Below, piece by piece: positions 25,709 to 35,037 of a stretch of DNA of 64,000 nt (positions within the stretch are counted from its first letter, which is position 1; every line of letters starts with the position of its first letter). The stretch is from assembly GCA_965216965.1 (NCBI GenBank), contig CBDCGX010000022.1, forward strand, positions 67,274 through 131,273, given 5' to 3'. The notes under the pieces were generated by a model. That model saw only the letters and a program-made list of their open reading frames with translations. It did no database searches and was not told where the DNA came from. The translations under genes were made by a program, and so were the position numbers. This stretch comes from CBDAKK01 sp965216965. GTDB taxonomy: Bacteria > Spirochaetota > Spirochaetia > WTKD01 > G963693115.

Positions 25709-27027
25709 AATATTCATTTTTTTCAAGAATATGGAATGGTAAAAGATCATTTCGGTTTTTGCAAGTGAGCGTTATGACAATAGCTATAGTCCCATTGGTT
25801 CTTGTTCAGCAAGTTACAAAAAACATGATAGAAAGCATAACATATAAAATTATAGAAACTGATACCACGCATGTACGACTGCACTATCTACAGAGAATAG
25901 GTACAGGAAAAGAGGGGGGAATAAATAGAAAAAGAGTGGAAAAAAGACTAAATGAATTTAATAAGGAATTTAAAGAACCGCCAATTATATCTATATATCA
26001 CGAGGTTCGTGGTGGAGGTATTATGAGAAAAGGGTACTCAAGAATTGGCGTGAGTATTAGGGGAATGACACGCGATGCACTTTCTGACCCTTCTTTTTCT
26101 CAATATATAGACCTTGTTCAAGGCACGCTTTCTTTTTCTTCGGAGAAAGATATCTTATTGGGAGAATCGGTAGCACGCGAGCTTGGAGTAACTGTTGGAG
26201 AAACAGTATTGCTTTTAACTATACGATCAGATAAGAAAAAATCATTTCCAAAAATATCATCGGGGGTTGTGAAAGGTATTTTCACAACAGGATACGAAGA
26301 ACTTGATAAAATATGGGTGCTTATGCCATTTGAGCGAGCTAAAAAGGTTATTAGTATTTCTGATCAGCAGTGGTTTACTAATTTGAGAGTAAATGACCCA
26401 TTTATTTTTAAGAATTCAATTGCTAAACGAAGTAAGGTTAAAAGAAACAGGGGCAAAAAAATCCTTGAAGGGATAAAGGGAACTCTTTTTAATTATGGAA
26501 GAGTTCAATCGTGGTATGAAGCAGACTATGGTCAATATACATTGTTTTTTGAGACACAAATTTTACTTAGTATTGTTATGCTTATAGCTGTTATTCTTGC
26601 TGCGATAACGCTTTCGTCTACCATGGGCATGAGGGTTATAGATTTAGAAATGGATATTGCAGTAATAAAATCTATAGGAGCTGATCCCAAAGCCTTAGAA
26701 AGACAACTCTTTTTTCAAGGGTTATACTATGGACTTATAAGTGCTTCTTTGGGCATTTCTATTGGGATAGGGCTTTCATATTCTGTAAATACTATTATTG
26801 CAATATTTGATTTTGTAATAAATATGATACGAGGAATTTTTAACGCGACTAATACGGTTTCGGTGTTTAATCCCCATTTGTATTTAAAAGAGATACCTTT
26901 CCGTATTTATTATATGGATATTTTACAAATAAGTATCCTTGTAGTACTTCTTTCTATATGTGCAGCATATTTTCCTGTACGAAGACTAAGAAGTATTCCG
27001 TCGTTAAAAATTATACGTTCTCACTAG
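25705..27027 (+). CDS. lolE: LolE/LolC-type lipoprotein-release permease
   Basis: 440 residues from GTG 25705, overlapping the lolD stop. Same architecture as the first permease: N-terminal helix, periplasmic MacB-PCD domain (about 55-270), FtsX-like three-helix end (about 275-425). The ending RRLRSIPSLKIIR is typical. With the first permease it would form the heterodimer. Ends the prfB-to-lol block. Confidence 0.85.
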   Translation: MKYSFFSRIWNGKRSFRFLQVSVMTIAIVPLVLVQQVTKNMIESITYKIIETDTTHVRLHYLQRIGTGKEGGINRKRVEKRLNEFNKEFKEPPIISIYHEVRGGGIMRKGYSRIGVSIRGMTRDALSDPSFSQYIDLVQGTLSFSSEKDILLGESVARELGVTVGETVLLLTIRSDKKKSFPKISSGVVKGIFTTGYEELDKIWVLMPFERAKKVISISDQQWFTNLRVNDPFIFKNSIAKRSKVKRNRGKKILEGIKGTLFNYGRVQSWYEADYGQYTLFFETQILLSIVMLIAVILAAITLSSTMGMRVIDLEMDIAVIKSIGADPKALERQLFFQGLYYGLISASLGISIGIGLSYSVNTIIAIFDFVINMIRGIFNATNTVSVFNPHLYLKEIPFRIYYMDILQISILVVLLSICAAYFPVRRLRSIPSLKIIRSH

Positions 27028-27104
27028 CTGTAATATTAATTTAAAATTATTATTTTTATATGAAATTATGTTATACTATAATAAATTTATATTAAGGAAT
27101 AGTT

Positions 27105-27449
27105 GTGGCAGAAAAAATACAAATAGAAGCAATACATTATCATCTTAGTGATTCAACAAAAACATTCATAAGAGGAGAACTTTCAAAACTTAGTTATTTA
27201 GATAACTATATTGTAGATGGAATATTGAGAGTTGTTCGTGAAAAGCACTCGTATAGAGTAACAATAGATTTACATTTTAATTTTGGAAAAAGGATCCATC
27301 TCCATACCGATAATAATAAATTATATTCTGCGATAGAAGATCTTATGCATATAGCAAAAAATTGTGCAGAAGAAAAAAAGAAACTTAAAGATTATCATAA
27401 GCATCATAGCCATAACACTCGTCACACAGAAAATAATATTGTCGAATAA
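27105..27449 (+). CDS. hpf: Ribosome hibernation promoting factor, short form
   Basis: 114 residues from GTG 27105. HPF/YfiA fold: IEAIHYHLSDSTKTFIRGEL, KEHSYRVTIDLHF and DLMHIAKNCAEEKKKLKDYH, with a His-rich end. The short form pairs with RMF or acts alone to silence 70S ribosomes in slow growth. The first helix lacks some canonical lysines. A -10 (TATAAT, about 27076) lies upstream with a short leader. Confidence 0.8.
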   Translation: MAEKIQIEAIHYHLSDSTKTFIRGELSKLSYLDNYIVDGILRVVREKHSYRVTIDLHFNFGKRIHLHTDNNKLYSAIEDLMHIAKNCAEEKKKLKDYHKHHSHNTRHTENNIVE

Positions 27450-27491
27450 TGTGCATACAATAAGATAATACTTTAAATATACATTATTAAG

Positions 27492-28118
27492 ATGTCTTTC
27501 TTATATAACGATATTGCACTCTATACAAACTATCTCAAACAACAGAGGAAAACATGCAATCTTATAGGTCCTAATGAGAATATTGAAGAACACATAGAAG
27601 ACTGCCTTGCACCTATAAATATATTTGCACAGAAAGCACTATCATTTCATGATTCTGTGTGTTGTGTCGATTTAGGAACGGGTGCGGGATTACCCGGAAT
27701 TCCACTAGCACTTGCTATTGCTTTGCGTGGCATTGCATGTAATTGGTTGCTATTAGAACGAAGACAAAAAAAGGCACAGTTTGTAAAAGATGCATGCAAT
27801 ATATTACAAACCTCTGCTCATGTAAGGAAACATCTTTCTCTTACAGTGGTAAACGAAGATTTACAACAATGGAAGCCCAAACGCAAGATACATATTGTAA
27901 CTGCAAGAGCCTTTAAACCACTTACAAAAAAAATACTTTTACAAATAAAAAGAATAGCCCCTCATGCAACACTATTGTTATATAAAGGGAAAAGGATTTC
28001 AATAGATGAGGAGCTTTCTTATGTAAGAGCTATATTGTCTGTAAAAGAAATAATTCCACTCATACATCCCAAACATAAAGAACGTCATCTTATAATAGCT
28101 CAATTCCTTAGCGAGTAA
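27492..28118 (+). CDS. rsmG: 16S rRNA (guanine-N7) methyltransferase RsmG
   Basis: 208 residues. SAM-binding DLGTGAGLPG (60-69), ERRQKKAQFVKDAC and VTARAFKPL are RsmG signatures. It methylates the equivalent of G527 in 16S rRNA, and loss gives low-level streptomycin resistance. Its 3' end overlaps the convergent TPR gene by 11 bp. Confidence 0.92.
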   Translation: MSFLYNDIALYTNYLKQQRKTCNLIGPNENIEEHIEDCLAPINIFAQKALSFHDSVCCVDLGTGAGLPGIPLALAIALRGIACNWLLLERRQKKAQFVKDACNILQTSAHVRKHLSLTVVNEDLQQWKPKRKIHIVTARAFKPLTKKILLQIKRIAPHATLLLYKGKRISIDEELSYVRAILSVKEIIPLIHPKHKERHLIIAQFLSE

Positions 28119-28788
28119 GATATTTATTAGGAGTGCTGTCTATTCGCTTTCTTTTTTTGTTTAGTTCTTCTTCAAGCTGTTGTTTTTTGTTATACGATTC
28201 CTTATTAAGAGTATCTTCTTTAAAGGTTTTAAGCGATGCAAGTATAGAGAGCACTTGCTCTATTTCTTTTCTTTGAGTAGTGTCGGGTACTCTTTTTAAA
28301 AAAGTTTTATAGTCCTGTTCGGCTGCAGTATAATCTTTTTTATTAAGCTCTACATTTGCTTTATTAAGATATACATCGGTGTATGTATCATCAAATGTAA
28401 TTACTTCAGAAAAGTATCGTAAAGCATCGGTGTATTTCTCTTGTATTGAATAAATGACTCCTATATTGTATTTTATATCGGCTATATTTGAGTTTGGCAA
28501 TGCAAGTGCTGTGGAATATTCATTTAACGCTTCTTCATATTCTCCACTTTTTTGCAGAGCATACGCGAGTTCTTGGCGGTATATTGCTATTCCTTTATTA
28601 GCAGAGACTGCTTGTCTAAAAAAAATTACTGCTTTTTGAGGTTGTTGAGAGTCAAGATAATTATATCCTATAATTCGCCATTGAAGTTCTGAGTTTTGCC
28701 CATATAGAATCAATAGCGGTAGTGTTAATAAAAACACTACTGTAAACAGAAATGCCTTTATGTTTTTTATAAAAAATATATTTTTCAT
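28108..28788 (-). CDS. TPR-repeat membrane-anchored protein
   Basis: 226 residues. An N-terminal membrane helix or uncleaved signal (9-28) is followed by four to five tetratricopeptide repeats (about 32-165; for example DVYLNKANVELNKKDYTAAEQDY) and a charged coiled-coil end. TPR proteins scaffold assemblies at the inner membrane or periplasm. Leaderless geometry at the start (TATAAT, 6 nt, ATG). Confidence 0.8.
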   Translation of the reverse strand: MKNIFFIKNIKAFLFTVVFLLTLPLLILYGQNSELQWRIIGYNYLDSQQPQKAVIFFRQAVSANKGIAIYRQELAYALQKSGEYEEALNEYSTALALPNSNIADIKYNIGVIYSIQEKYTDALRYFSEVITFDDTYTDVYLNKANVELNKKDYTAAEQDYKTFLKRVPDTTQRKEIEQVLSILASLKTFKEDTLNKESYNKKQQLEEELNKKRKRIDSTPNKYLTR

Positions 28789-28794
28789 GTTTTT

Positions 28795-28800
28795 ATTATA
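28795..28800 (-). promoter_or_regulatory. -10 box of the TPR gene, leaderless geometry
   Basis: TATAAT on the minus strand, 6 nt (AAAAAC), then ATG 28788. Confidence 0.45.
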
Positions 28801-28880
28801 TCGTCTACTATGATAGATTATTCTACTTCTTTTTAGCTAATTATATTATAACGTCTTCAAACCTTTCATGTCATATTTGT

Positions 28881-28886
28881 TATAAT
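28881..28886 (+). promoter_or_regulatory. -10 box of HMG-CoA synthase gene, leaderless geometry
   Basis: TATAAT, 6 nt, then GTG 28893; no Shine-Dalgarno. Confidence 0.45.
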
Positions 28887-28892
28887 AGTATT

Positions 28893-30140
28893 GTGATAGT
28901 GAAAATTGGCATTGACACAATGGGTTTTTATATTCCTCCCATAAAAGTACAGGTCTCAGATATTATTGCAAACCGTATTCAGGTTCTTCCTCATATGTCA
29001 GAAAGACTTCATAGTGCGGTAAAAACAACTGGTCAGGTGTTTATGCGTCTCACGCAAAGATGGCAGGACTCTGTGTGTATTGCAGCGGAATCCATGCTTG
29101 ATATGACAAAACATATACCTTCTTTTGAAAAAGTTCGCATGATAATATCTGCAACAGAAACAGCTATAGATGCTTCAAAGCCAATATCTGCATTTCTAGT
29201 AGGCATACTCCATAAAGCGGGGATAACGATTCCTCCGCATCTTACTAATTATCAGACTCAACACGCATGTGCAGCAGGCACCATTAGTATATTACAAGCC
29301 GCATCAATTATCCAATCATCAAGTGAAGACTCAACCGCAATTATTACTACATCAGATATAGCCCGGTATGAACAAAATACTACAGCAGAAATAACACAAG
29401 GAAGTGGTGCTGTTTCTATGTATATAACAAAGAATCCTCGGCTTTTAGAATTGTGTACAAGTAAAGTTGGTCTTTTTTCAGAAGATGTAGATGATTTTTT
29501 TAGGCCTATGAATGAGCCTAATGCTCAAGTGAAGGGGCAGTATTCTATGCATTGCTATATAAATGCAGTGGAAAAATCTTTAGAGGACCTTGCACGACAA
29601 TATTCTCAATCTATTCAAGAAGTTCTTGAAGAAGCAGATTATATTATTTTCCATGTGCCTTTTTTTCATATGCCTTTTATTGTATTGCGTCGAATTTTAA
29701 TGAAATATCTCAAATATAGCAAGGAGCAATATGATGAGTTTATTGAAAGAAAATACATTACAGATAGTGCTGATATTATTTCTCAAATAGGGAACACTTA
29801 TACGGCTGCTATTTTCTTTTGTCTTGGATCTGTTTTAGAGAGACATCATAGGCAGAAAATTGATATCAATAATAAGAAAGTGCTCATTTTGTCATATGGT
29901 TCTGGGAGTACATCACTTGCTATTAAAGGGAATACTACTCCAAAAAGTTCAGAAGTAGTGGAGAATTGGGGCTTATGGGATCAGGTGAATTATGGAGTGT
30001 TAGCATCTATAGATGTTTATGAAGAGTGGGTTCGGTCATATGGTCCTAAACCTATCTCAAGTATAGAATCCAAGGAACATGCTTGTGTTTATTTAAAAGA
30101 GATACGACAGGATGGCTATAGAGTATATAATATTATATGA
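28893..30140 (+). CDS. Hydroxymethylglutaryl-CoA synthase
   Basis: 415 residues from GTG 28893. Thiolase-fold HMG-CoA synthase: the nucleophile is Cys126 in QHACAAGT, followed by conserved HVPFFHMPFIV and YGSGSTSLAIKG near the C-terminus. It condenses acetyl-CoA and acetoacetyl-CoA, the committed step of the mevalonate pathway. The next gene, fni, is at the far end of the same pathway and overlaps by ATGA. HMG-CoA reductase and the kinases are not in the window. Confidence 0.9.
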   Translation: MIVKIGIDTMGFYIPPIKVQVSDIIANRIQVLPHMSERLHSAVKTTGQVFMRLTQRWQDSVCIAAESMLDMTKHIPSFEKVRMIISATETAIDASKPISAFLVGILHKAGITIPPHLTNYQTQHACAAGTISILQAASIIQSSSEDSTAIITTSDIARYEQNTTAEITQGSGAVSMYITKNPRLLELCTSKVGLFSEDVDDFFRPMNEPNAQVKGQYSMHCYINAVEKSLEDLARQYSQSIQEVLEEADYIIFHVPFFHMPFIVLRRILMKYLKYSKEQYDEFIERKYITDSADIISQIGNTYTAAIFFCLGSVLERHHRQKIDINNKKVLILSYGSGSTSLAIKGNTTPKSSEVVENWGLWDQVNYGVLASIDVYEEWVRSYGPKPISSIESKEHACVYLKEIRQDGYRVYNII

Positions 30141-31234
30141 GCGAAATAATATCTCGAAAGAATGCTCATCTAGATATTTGTTTATATAACTCCCGTATAG
30201 AAACGGGAAAAACATATCTTAGTGATATACATCTCATTCATCATGCTCTCCCTTCTGTTAATATGTCAGATATAAACACAACGATATCGTTTTTGGGGAT
30301 GCCTATATGTGCTCCCCTTTTTATATCGTGTATGACAGGTGGTACACAAAAGGGCTATAGTTTTAATACATATTTTGCCGAAGCGGCAGAGGAATGCAAG
30401 ATTCCACTTGGTATTGGATCAATACGTGCACTTATTGAGAATAAAGATATTATTTCTGAGTTTAAGCTTAAACGCATTGCACCATCGGTTCCTTTTATTG
30501 CAAACATAGGAGCAACGCAACTTAAAACAATTTCTTTTTCCGTGCTCAATGATTTTCTTATGGAGATTGAAGCGGATGCTTTAGTATTGCATCTTAATCC
30601 TGCACAAGAGTTATGCCAAAAGGGAGGGGAAAGGTCTTTTTCTCATGTATTAGATTACATACAAGAGTATACCCATTATTGCCCTATCCCACTTATTGTA
30701 AAAGAAACAGGATGTGGAATGACACCCCATGAAGTCCATACTTTATTAGGTATTGGTATAAGATACGTAGATATTGCTGGAAGCGGTGGTACTAACTGGG
30801 CAATGGTAGAATTACTAAGAGAATACGAGTCATCAAGCGAAGAGAACATGTGCGGTTCACATTTATACTCTAGTGTTATGCAATGGGGAAACCCCACAGC
30901 ACTCATGCTCCTTGCTTTGTGTGGCAGCACGGAATGTGTGCTTTCTTCTGGTGGTATACGAAATGCTCATGATATAGCTGTAAGCCTTGCTCTAGGAGCA
31001 AAAGCAGTTGGGATGGCACTTCCCATATTGCACCATGCTAAAAAGGGAAGTAACCATCTTATACGCTACATATACAGTATTATAGAGCAACTTAAACACA
31101 TAATGCTTCTTTGTAACGTGAGTAGTATTTCTGAAATGAAGAATGTTCAATTATGGATAGATCCCTCTCTTCAACAGAAGCTTGTTTCTTTTTGCAAAGC
31201 ATGCAATATAAGCGTTCCTAAAAAGTTTACATAA
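30137..31234 (+). CDS. fni: Type 2 isopentenyl-diphosphate delta-isomerase (FMN)
   Basis: 365 residues. FMN-dependent TIM barrel of the IDI-2 family: CAPLFISCMTGGTQKG, PLGIGSIRALIE, ANIGATQL, LHLNPAQEL, VKETGCGMTP and SSGGIRNAHDIAVSLALGA. It interconverts IPP and DMAPP, supplying polyprenyl chains. ATGA overlap with the HMG-CoA synthase gene. This isomerase type is usual in Gram-positives, archaea and Borrelia. Confidence 0.93.
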   Translation: MSEIISRKNAHLDICLYNSRIETGKTYLSDIHLIHHALPSVNMSDINTTISFLGMPICAPLFISCMTGGTQKGYSFNTYFAEAAEECKIPLGIGSIRALIENKDIISEFKLKRIAPSVPFIANIGATQLKTISFSVLNDFLMEIEADALVLHLNPAQELCQKGGERSFSHVLDYIQEYTHYCPIPLIVKETGCGMTPHEVHTLLGIGIRYVDIAGSGGTNWAMVELLREYESSSEENMCGSHLYSSVMQWGNPTALMLLALCGSTECVLSSGGIRNAHDIAVSLALGAKAVGMALPILHHAKKGSNHLIRYIYSIIEQLKHIMLLCNVSSISEMKNVQLWIDPSLQQKLVSFCKACNISVPKKFT

Positions 31235-31288
31235 GATTTCTTAGGTTTAGAATTTCTTTACAGAAACAAATGGTGTTATGTTATAGTC

Positions 31289-31762
31289 CTAAATAAAAAT
31301 ACTTTTAATATTTATATAAAGGCTTAATTCGCCGTAAGAAGCATGAAATGGAATAGCTATAACTGGGATTGAGGGCATCCATTCTACTGTATGTTCATGC
31401 TTTGTAATTATTAATGGGGGAGATAGTGCTATTTTAAAGTCTTTAAGTTCTTTTTTAGCATTTTCTACAATGGTATTTAAAAGCTCTTCCATTGTTTTTA
31501 CAATAACTTTGTTGTTTATATCTTTTACATTTGTTTCTTTTATTGTGAATGTAAGTTTTTTTGCAACCATTTCGTGCATGCTTAATGCAATAAGACCTAT
31601 AAGATTTCCTGCGATGCCAATAAAACCAGAAACTTCCATAAGAAATCGTGTTTTTTTATCAAAAATATATGGTATTTTTGGAATGATCTGGTCACTACCA
31701 ACCATAGACTTAAGTGTGCTATCTAGAGCTAAAATAAATGGTTTTATGTATTTTGTATCCAT
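31289..31762 (-). CDS. cheX: CheX-like chemotaxis phosphatase
   Basis: 157 residues. CheX/CheC-type fold: N-terminal helix DTKYIKPFILALDSTLKSMV, a strand with GIAGNLIGLIALSM, and the active-site helix MEELLNTIVENAKKEL carrying the Glu/Asn pair that attacks phospho-CheY. CheX is the CheY-P phosphatase of spirochaete chemotaxis, essential for flagellar reversal in Borrelia. Here it is alone, not next to cheA or cheY. Supports a motile organism. Confidence 0.8.
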   Translation of the reverse strand: MDTKYIKPFILALDSTLKSMVGSDQIIPKIPYIFDKKTRFLMEVSGFIGIAGNLIGLIALSMHEMVAKKLTFTIKETNVKDINNKVIVKTMEELLNTIVENAKKELKDFKIALSPPLIITKHEHTVEWMPSIPVIAIPFHASYGELSLYINIKSIFI

Positions 31763-31992
31763 ATAAAAAATAATTAAATATTATTAAATATTTTATAAGT
31801 TAAAATATTTATCAGTTCATTGCGTATGTTTTACTATCTTTTTAAAATAAAAAAATGGTAATAAATAATACATTCTATGTTATTTATTGTAGACGTATTT
31901 TTTATTGGTTTTTCTAGATTATAGTATAATCTTACAATCTTTGTTTTATTATAATATAAATAAAGAATATATGTTTGTTAGCATTATATTTA

Positions 31993-31998
31993 TATAAA
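31993..31998 (+). promoter_or_regulatory. -10-like box of the binding-protein gene, leaderless geometry
   Basis: TATAAA, 6 nt, then ATG 32005. Confidence 0.4.
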
Positions 31999-32004
31999 TT
32001 TATT

Positions 32005-33126
32005 ATGAAATATGGGAAGTATGTTGTTTTATTAATATCTATAATGGTTTTATCTGGTTTAGTTATTCTTTATATAAATAATAAACAAACTATTCTTATA
32101 ATACGCATACATACTACATCACTATCTACAGAAAAAAAACAAAACACTTTGCTTTCTCAAGGGCTAGGAATACTAAAAAAAGAATATTCTAAACTTCCTT
32201 TTATACAAACATTGCATTTTGTTGCAAATACTAACAATGAATTGCTGTATAAAAAAATGGGGAGGGCATTGAGAAGAAAAAACATTGTGGCTATGTTTAT
32301 ATATACAGAAGAACTATCTCCTATCGATATTGCTTTACGAAAAGATATTTCTCGTAATATATCTTTATATATAAAAAATAATATTCCCGTAACGTTTTCA
32401 TTGAAATACTCCAAACCTGCACAAGATACTTTGGAGTTCCCTTATGAATTTAACGTTTTTGTACAGAAAAACGCGGAACAGATAGCTCAGTATCAGTTTT
32501 TGCAAATAATAAAGGCAAAGAATGTTTTCATTATTCAAGATGGTACAGACTATGCAGTGCAATTATATACTCGTTTTGCAGATATAATATCAAAAAACAC
32601 TTCCATGCATATGTCTCAACTTCGTATTGATCCGTTTTCTTCAAGAAATTATGATGCTGTAGCAAAGAGCATTGTTGCATCAAAAACAGATTCAATACTC
32701 TTTTTTGGTATTCCGTATGTTGCCTCTCATTTCTTATCTCATCTTCAATCTGCTTCTTTTGATGGGTGTTTTATTGGCTCACAAATGCTTTTTGAAAGAA
32801 GTTTTGTATATGAGGCAGGCTCTTATTTAAAGAATATATATATAAGTACGAGTACTTATACTAATACACTAAGCTATCGTAATATGCTCAATAGGTATGT
32901 ATCGTTGTATCCTGACCTTTCTACTCCTTCCTTACGTTTTATAGAAATATATAGCACTTTGCAGATTATTATGCAAACAATAAGTAATGAGCTTACTGTT
33001 GATGATATGGTAAGATATAATTTTAATACAATATTAGGAAACGTTATCTTTAATGATTATAAAACTATTGAAGGAGTATATTCCATATACAATATTGAGA
33101 ATGCTCATTTTGTTGAAATACAATAA
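32005..33126 (+). CDS. Type 1 periplasmic-binding-protein-fold protein (branched-chain amino-acid receptor-like)
   Basis: 373 residues from ATG 32005; an in-frame TTG at 31975 is less likely given the -10 spacing. One N-terminal helix (about 5-25) anchors or exports it. The rest fits a two-lobe type 1 binding protein: ILIIRIHTTS, an N-lobe with SRNISLYIKNNIPVTFSLKY, a FIIQDGTDYAVQLYTRF hinge strand, and TDSILFFGIPYVASHFLS. Divergent from classical LivK; no cysteine lipobox and no transporter genes nearby. The ligand is unknown. Confidence 0.6.
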   Translation: MKYGKYVVLLISIMVLSGLVILYINNKQTILIIRIHTTSLSTEKKQNTLLSQGLGILKKEYSKLPFIQTLHFVANTNNELLYKKMGRALRRKNIVAMFIYTEELSPIDIALRKDISRNISLYIKNNIPVTFSLKYSKPAQDTLEFPYEFNVFVQKNAEQIAQYQFLQIIKAKNVFIIQDGTDYAVQLYTRFADIISKNTSMHMSQLRIDPFSSRNYDAVAKSIVASKTDSILFFGIPYVASHFLSHLQSASFDGCFIGSQMLFERSFVYEAGSYLKNIYISTSTYTNTLSYRNMLNRYVSLYPDLSTPSLRFIEIYSTLQIIMQTISNELTVDDMVRYNFNTILGNVIFNDYKTIEGVYSIYNIENAHFVEIQ

Positions 33127-33141
33127 TCTTTAAAGAAGATT

Positions 33142-33147
33142 TATAAT
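33142..33147 (+). promoter_or_regulatory. -10 box of ridA, leaderless geometry
   Basis: TATAAT, 6 nt, then ATG 33154. Confidence 0.45.
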
Positions 33148-33153
33148 ATAAAT

Positions 33154-33540
33154 ATGGAGATCATGCATACTATTTCTACGTCACATGCCCCTTGTGCAAT
33201 AGGTCCGTATGTGCAGGCAAAAATATTTACAGATTTTATTTTTATGTCGGGACAAATTCCGCTTAATCCTATAACAATGAAAATACAAGGCATCACTGTA
33301 AAAGAACAAACTATACAAGTTATAGAAAACATTTTGGCAATACTAAGATCTGTTAATCTTACTCTTACACATATAATTAAAACGACATGTTATCTTACTA
33401 CCATGGAGCATTTTTCAGAATTTAACGAGGCATATTCTTCTTATTTTTTGAGCAATCCTCCAGCCCGAAGTTGTGTTGCCGTAAAAGAACTTCCCAAGAA
33501 AGTACTAGTAGAGATAGAAGCAATTGCAGTGAAAAATTAA
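33154..33540 (+). CDS. ridA: RidA/YjgF enamine/imine deaminase
   Basis: 128 residues. RidA landmarks: APCAIGPYVQA, FIFMSGQIPLNP, the catalytic-site Arg in PPARSCVAVKELPK, and the closing VEIEAIA. It hydrolyses reactive 2-aminoacrylate and related imines from PLP enzymes, protecting for example branched-chain synthesis. It is convergent with the aspartokinase-like gene (19 bp apart). Confidence 0.95.
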   Translation: MEIMHTISTSHAPCAIGPYVQAKIFTDFIFMSGQIPLNPITMKIQGITVKEQTIQVIENILAILRSVNLTLTHIIKTTCYLTTMEHFSEFNEAYSSYFLSNPPARSCVAVKELPKKVLVEIEAIAVKN

Positions 33541-33559
33541 GTATTCTTTTTACTACTGT

Positions 33560-35023
33560 TTATTCAAATAGTTTTTTATGCAGCTGTTGTAATACTTGAG
33601 GTGCATATATATTTTTACATACAAAACTGAGATTGTTGGCAGATTTTCCAAGTGAAAGCATGTCCAAGATAATATTTTTATGTATTGAGCGTAAAATATC
33701 TGCAATTACATGTGGATTTTCCCATTTATAAATACCAATAACGCTAATGATAGAATGTCCATGAGTACATTCTACTGTTCCTAGTTTCTGAAGTGCTAGA
33801 ATAAAGTTTCTTGTACAGTGATCTGTTTTGCATGTCATGGTAATAGATATCTCAGAGGTGGCTAGCGTCTCTATTGGTATTTTGTAATGAGTACATACTT
33901 TTGATATTTCTTCCAAATATCCATATATATCAAACATTTTTGCAGATCGGATAGTAATAATGCTAAATTTATCTCTATTTGTTATAAGTAAACAATTCCT
34001 TTTTCTCTTTTGCAAGGAGGAAAGGTTATGTGAGGTTGATATACAGGTGGCATATTGAGAGTATTGTTCTATAGAAAAAATATAAATTGGGATATTCATT
34101 TCCATGAGCATTTGAAGAGCGGTGGGATGGAGTATTTTTCCTCCAAGGTATGCAATCTCAAGTGCGTCGTTGTAACTCAAATATTTTACAGGCTGTGCAG
34201 AGGGAACATGGCGTATATCGGCTGTCATTACTCCTCGTGTGTGTGTCCATATATCTAAATGTTCGGCTTTTATTTTTTTTACGCATTTTATAATTGCAAA
34301 ATCACCATGTGTTTTTATTTCATTATTAGAAAGCAACGATGACACAATGAGCTTTTTATGAGAAGAGGAATGTTTATTTAAAACACTCCGACTAGGAATA
34401 GATTCTATATTTTTGTATGAATGAATTTTTGTGTATGGCAAATTAAATAAATGAATAATAGCTTTTATATATACGCTTATTACCTCTGTGCTTAATAGCA
34501 CCATGGAGTCTAAAAGAAGCTGTTTTGTTCTTTGACTAATTTCTTTTATTCTTGTAATGCCCATTATAAGCGCATATATATCTGATTTTATTTTTGTTAT
34601 GCTTTTTTCTGCGCTGTTTATTATTGTTCTTGCATATTTTTCTGTAACGTGTATGTAGGGTAATGCTTCCTTTTTGTTGGAAGAGGGTGTTTTTTCTTTC
34701 AATGATAGTAATTCTTTGCAAATATTCACATGCATAGTACACAATGTTTCTAATGCTACAAATGCATTTTTCTCTTTTCCAAGAAGGGCACTTTGTGCAA
34801 TATGCATTATTTTTTTACAACTTCCTTTATATGCCCCGCATAATATAATAGCCGATGCATCTCTATTGGCATACATGTGTATAACATATGCGAGATATTG
34901 CATGCATTTTTTATGCAAAAGCATATCTTCATTAAAGACGCTTACTATGTATTTTTCTTTTTTCGATTTGTATAATTGTGTTTTTTTTCTGTCATCTTTA
35001 GATAAACGTGTACTGTTTTTCAT
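33560..35023 (-). CDS. Aspartokinase-like protein with degenerate kinase domain and intact ACT pair
   Basis: 487 residues. The middle segment (DIWTHTRGVMTADIRHVP, YNDALEIAYLGGKILHP) is unmistakably aspartokinase, and the C-terminal 140 residues form two ACT-like regulatory domains. Key catalytic parts are missing. The N-terminal KFGGTS is replaced by IVSVFNED. The GFIG..GRGGSD region is replaced by SSLLSNNEIKTHGDFAII. A kinase-dead regulatory protein or a fast-diverged enzyme is likely. It lies 14 bp downstream of asd, the next step of the pathway, in the same operon. Confidence 0.75.
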   Translation of the reverse strand: MKNSTRLSKDDRKKTQLYKSKKEKYIVSVFNEDMLLHKKCMQYLAYVIHMYANRDASAIILCGAYKGSCKKIMHIAQSALLGKEKNAFVALETLCTMHVNICKELLSLKEKTPSSNKKEALPYIHVTEKYARTIINSAEKSITKIKSDIYALIMGITRIKEISQRTKQLLLDSMVLLSTEVISVYIKAIIHLFNLPYTKIHSYKNIESIPSRSVLNKHSSSHKKLIVSSLLSNNEIKTHGDFAIIKCVKKIKAEHLDIWTHTRGVMTADIRHVPSAQPVKYLSYNDALEIAYLGGKILHPTALQMLMEMNIPIYIFSIEQYSQYATCISTSHNLSSLQKRKRNCLLITNRDKFSIITIRSAKMFDIYGYLEEISKVCTHYKIPIETLATSEISITMTCKTDHCTRNFILALQKLGTVECTHGHSIISVIGIYKWENPHVIADILRSIHKNIILDMLSLGKSANNLSFVCKNIYAPQVLQQLHKKLFE

Positions 35024-35037
35024 AGCAAATATATATT

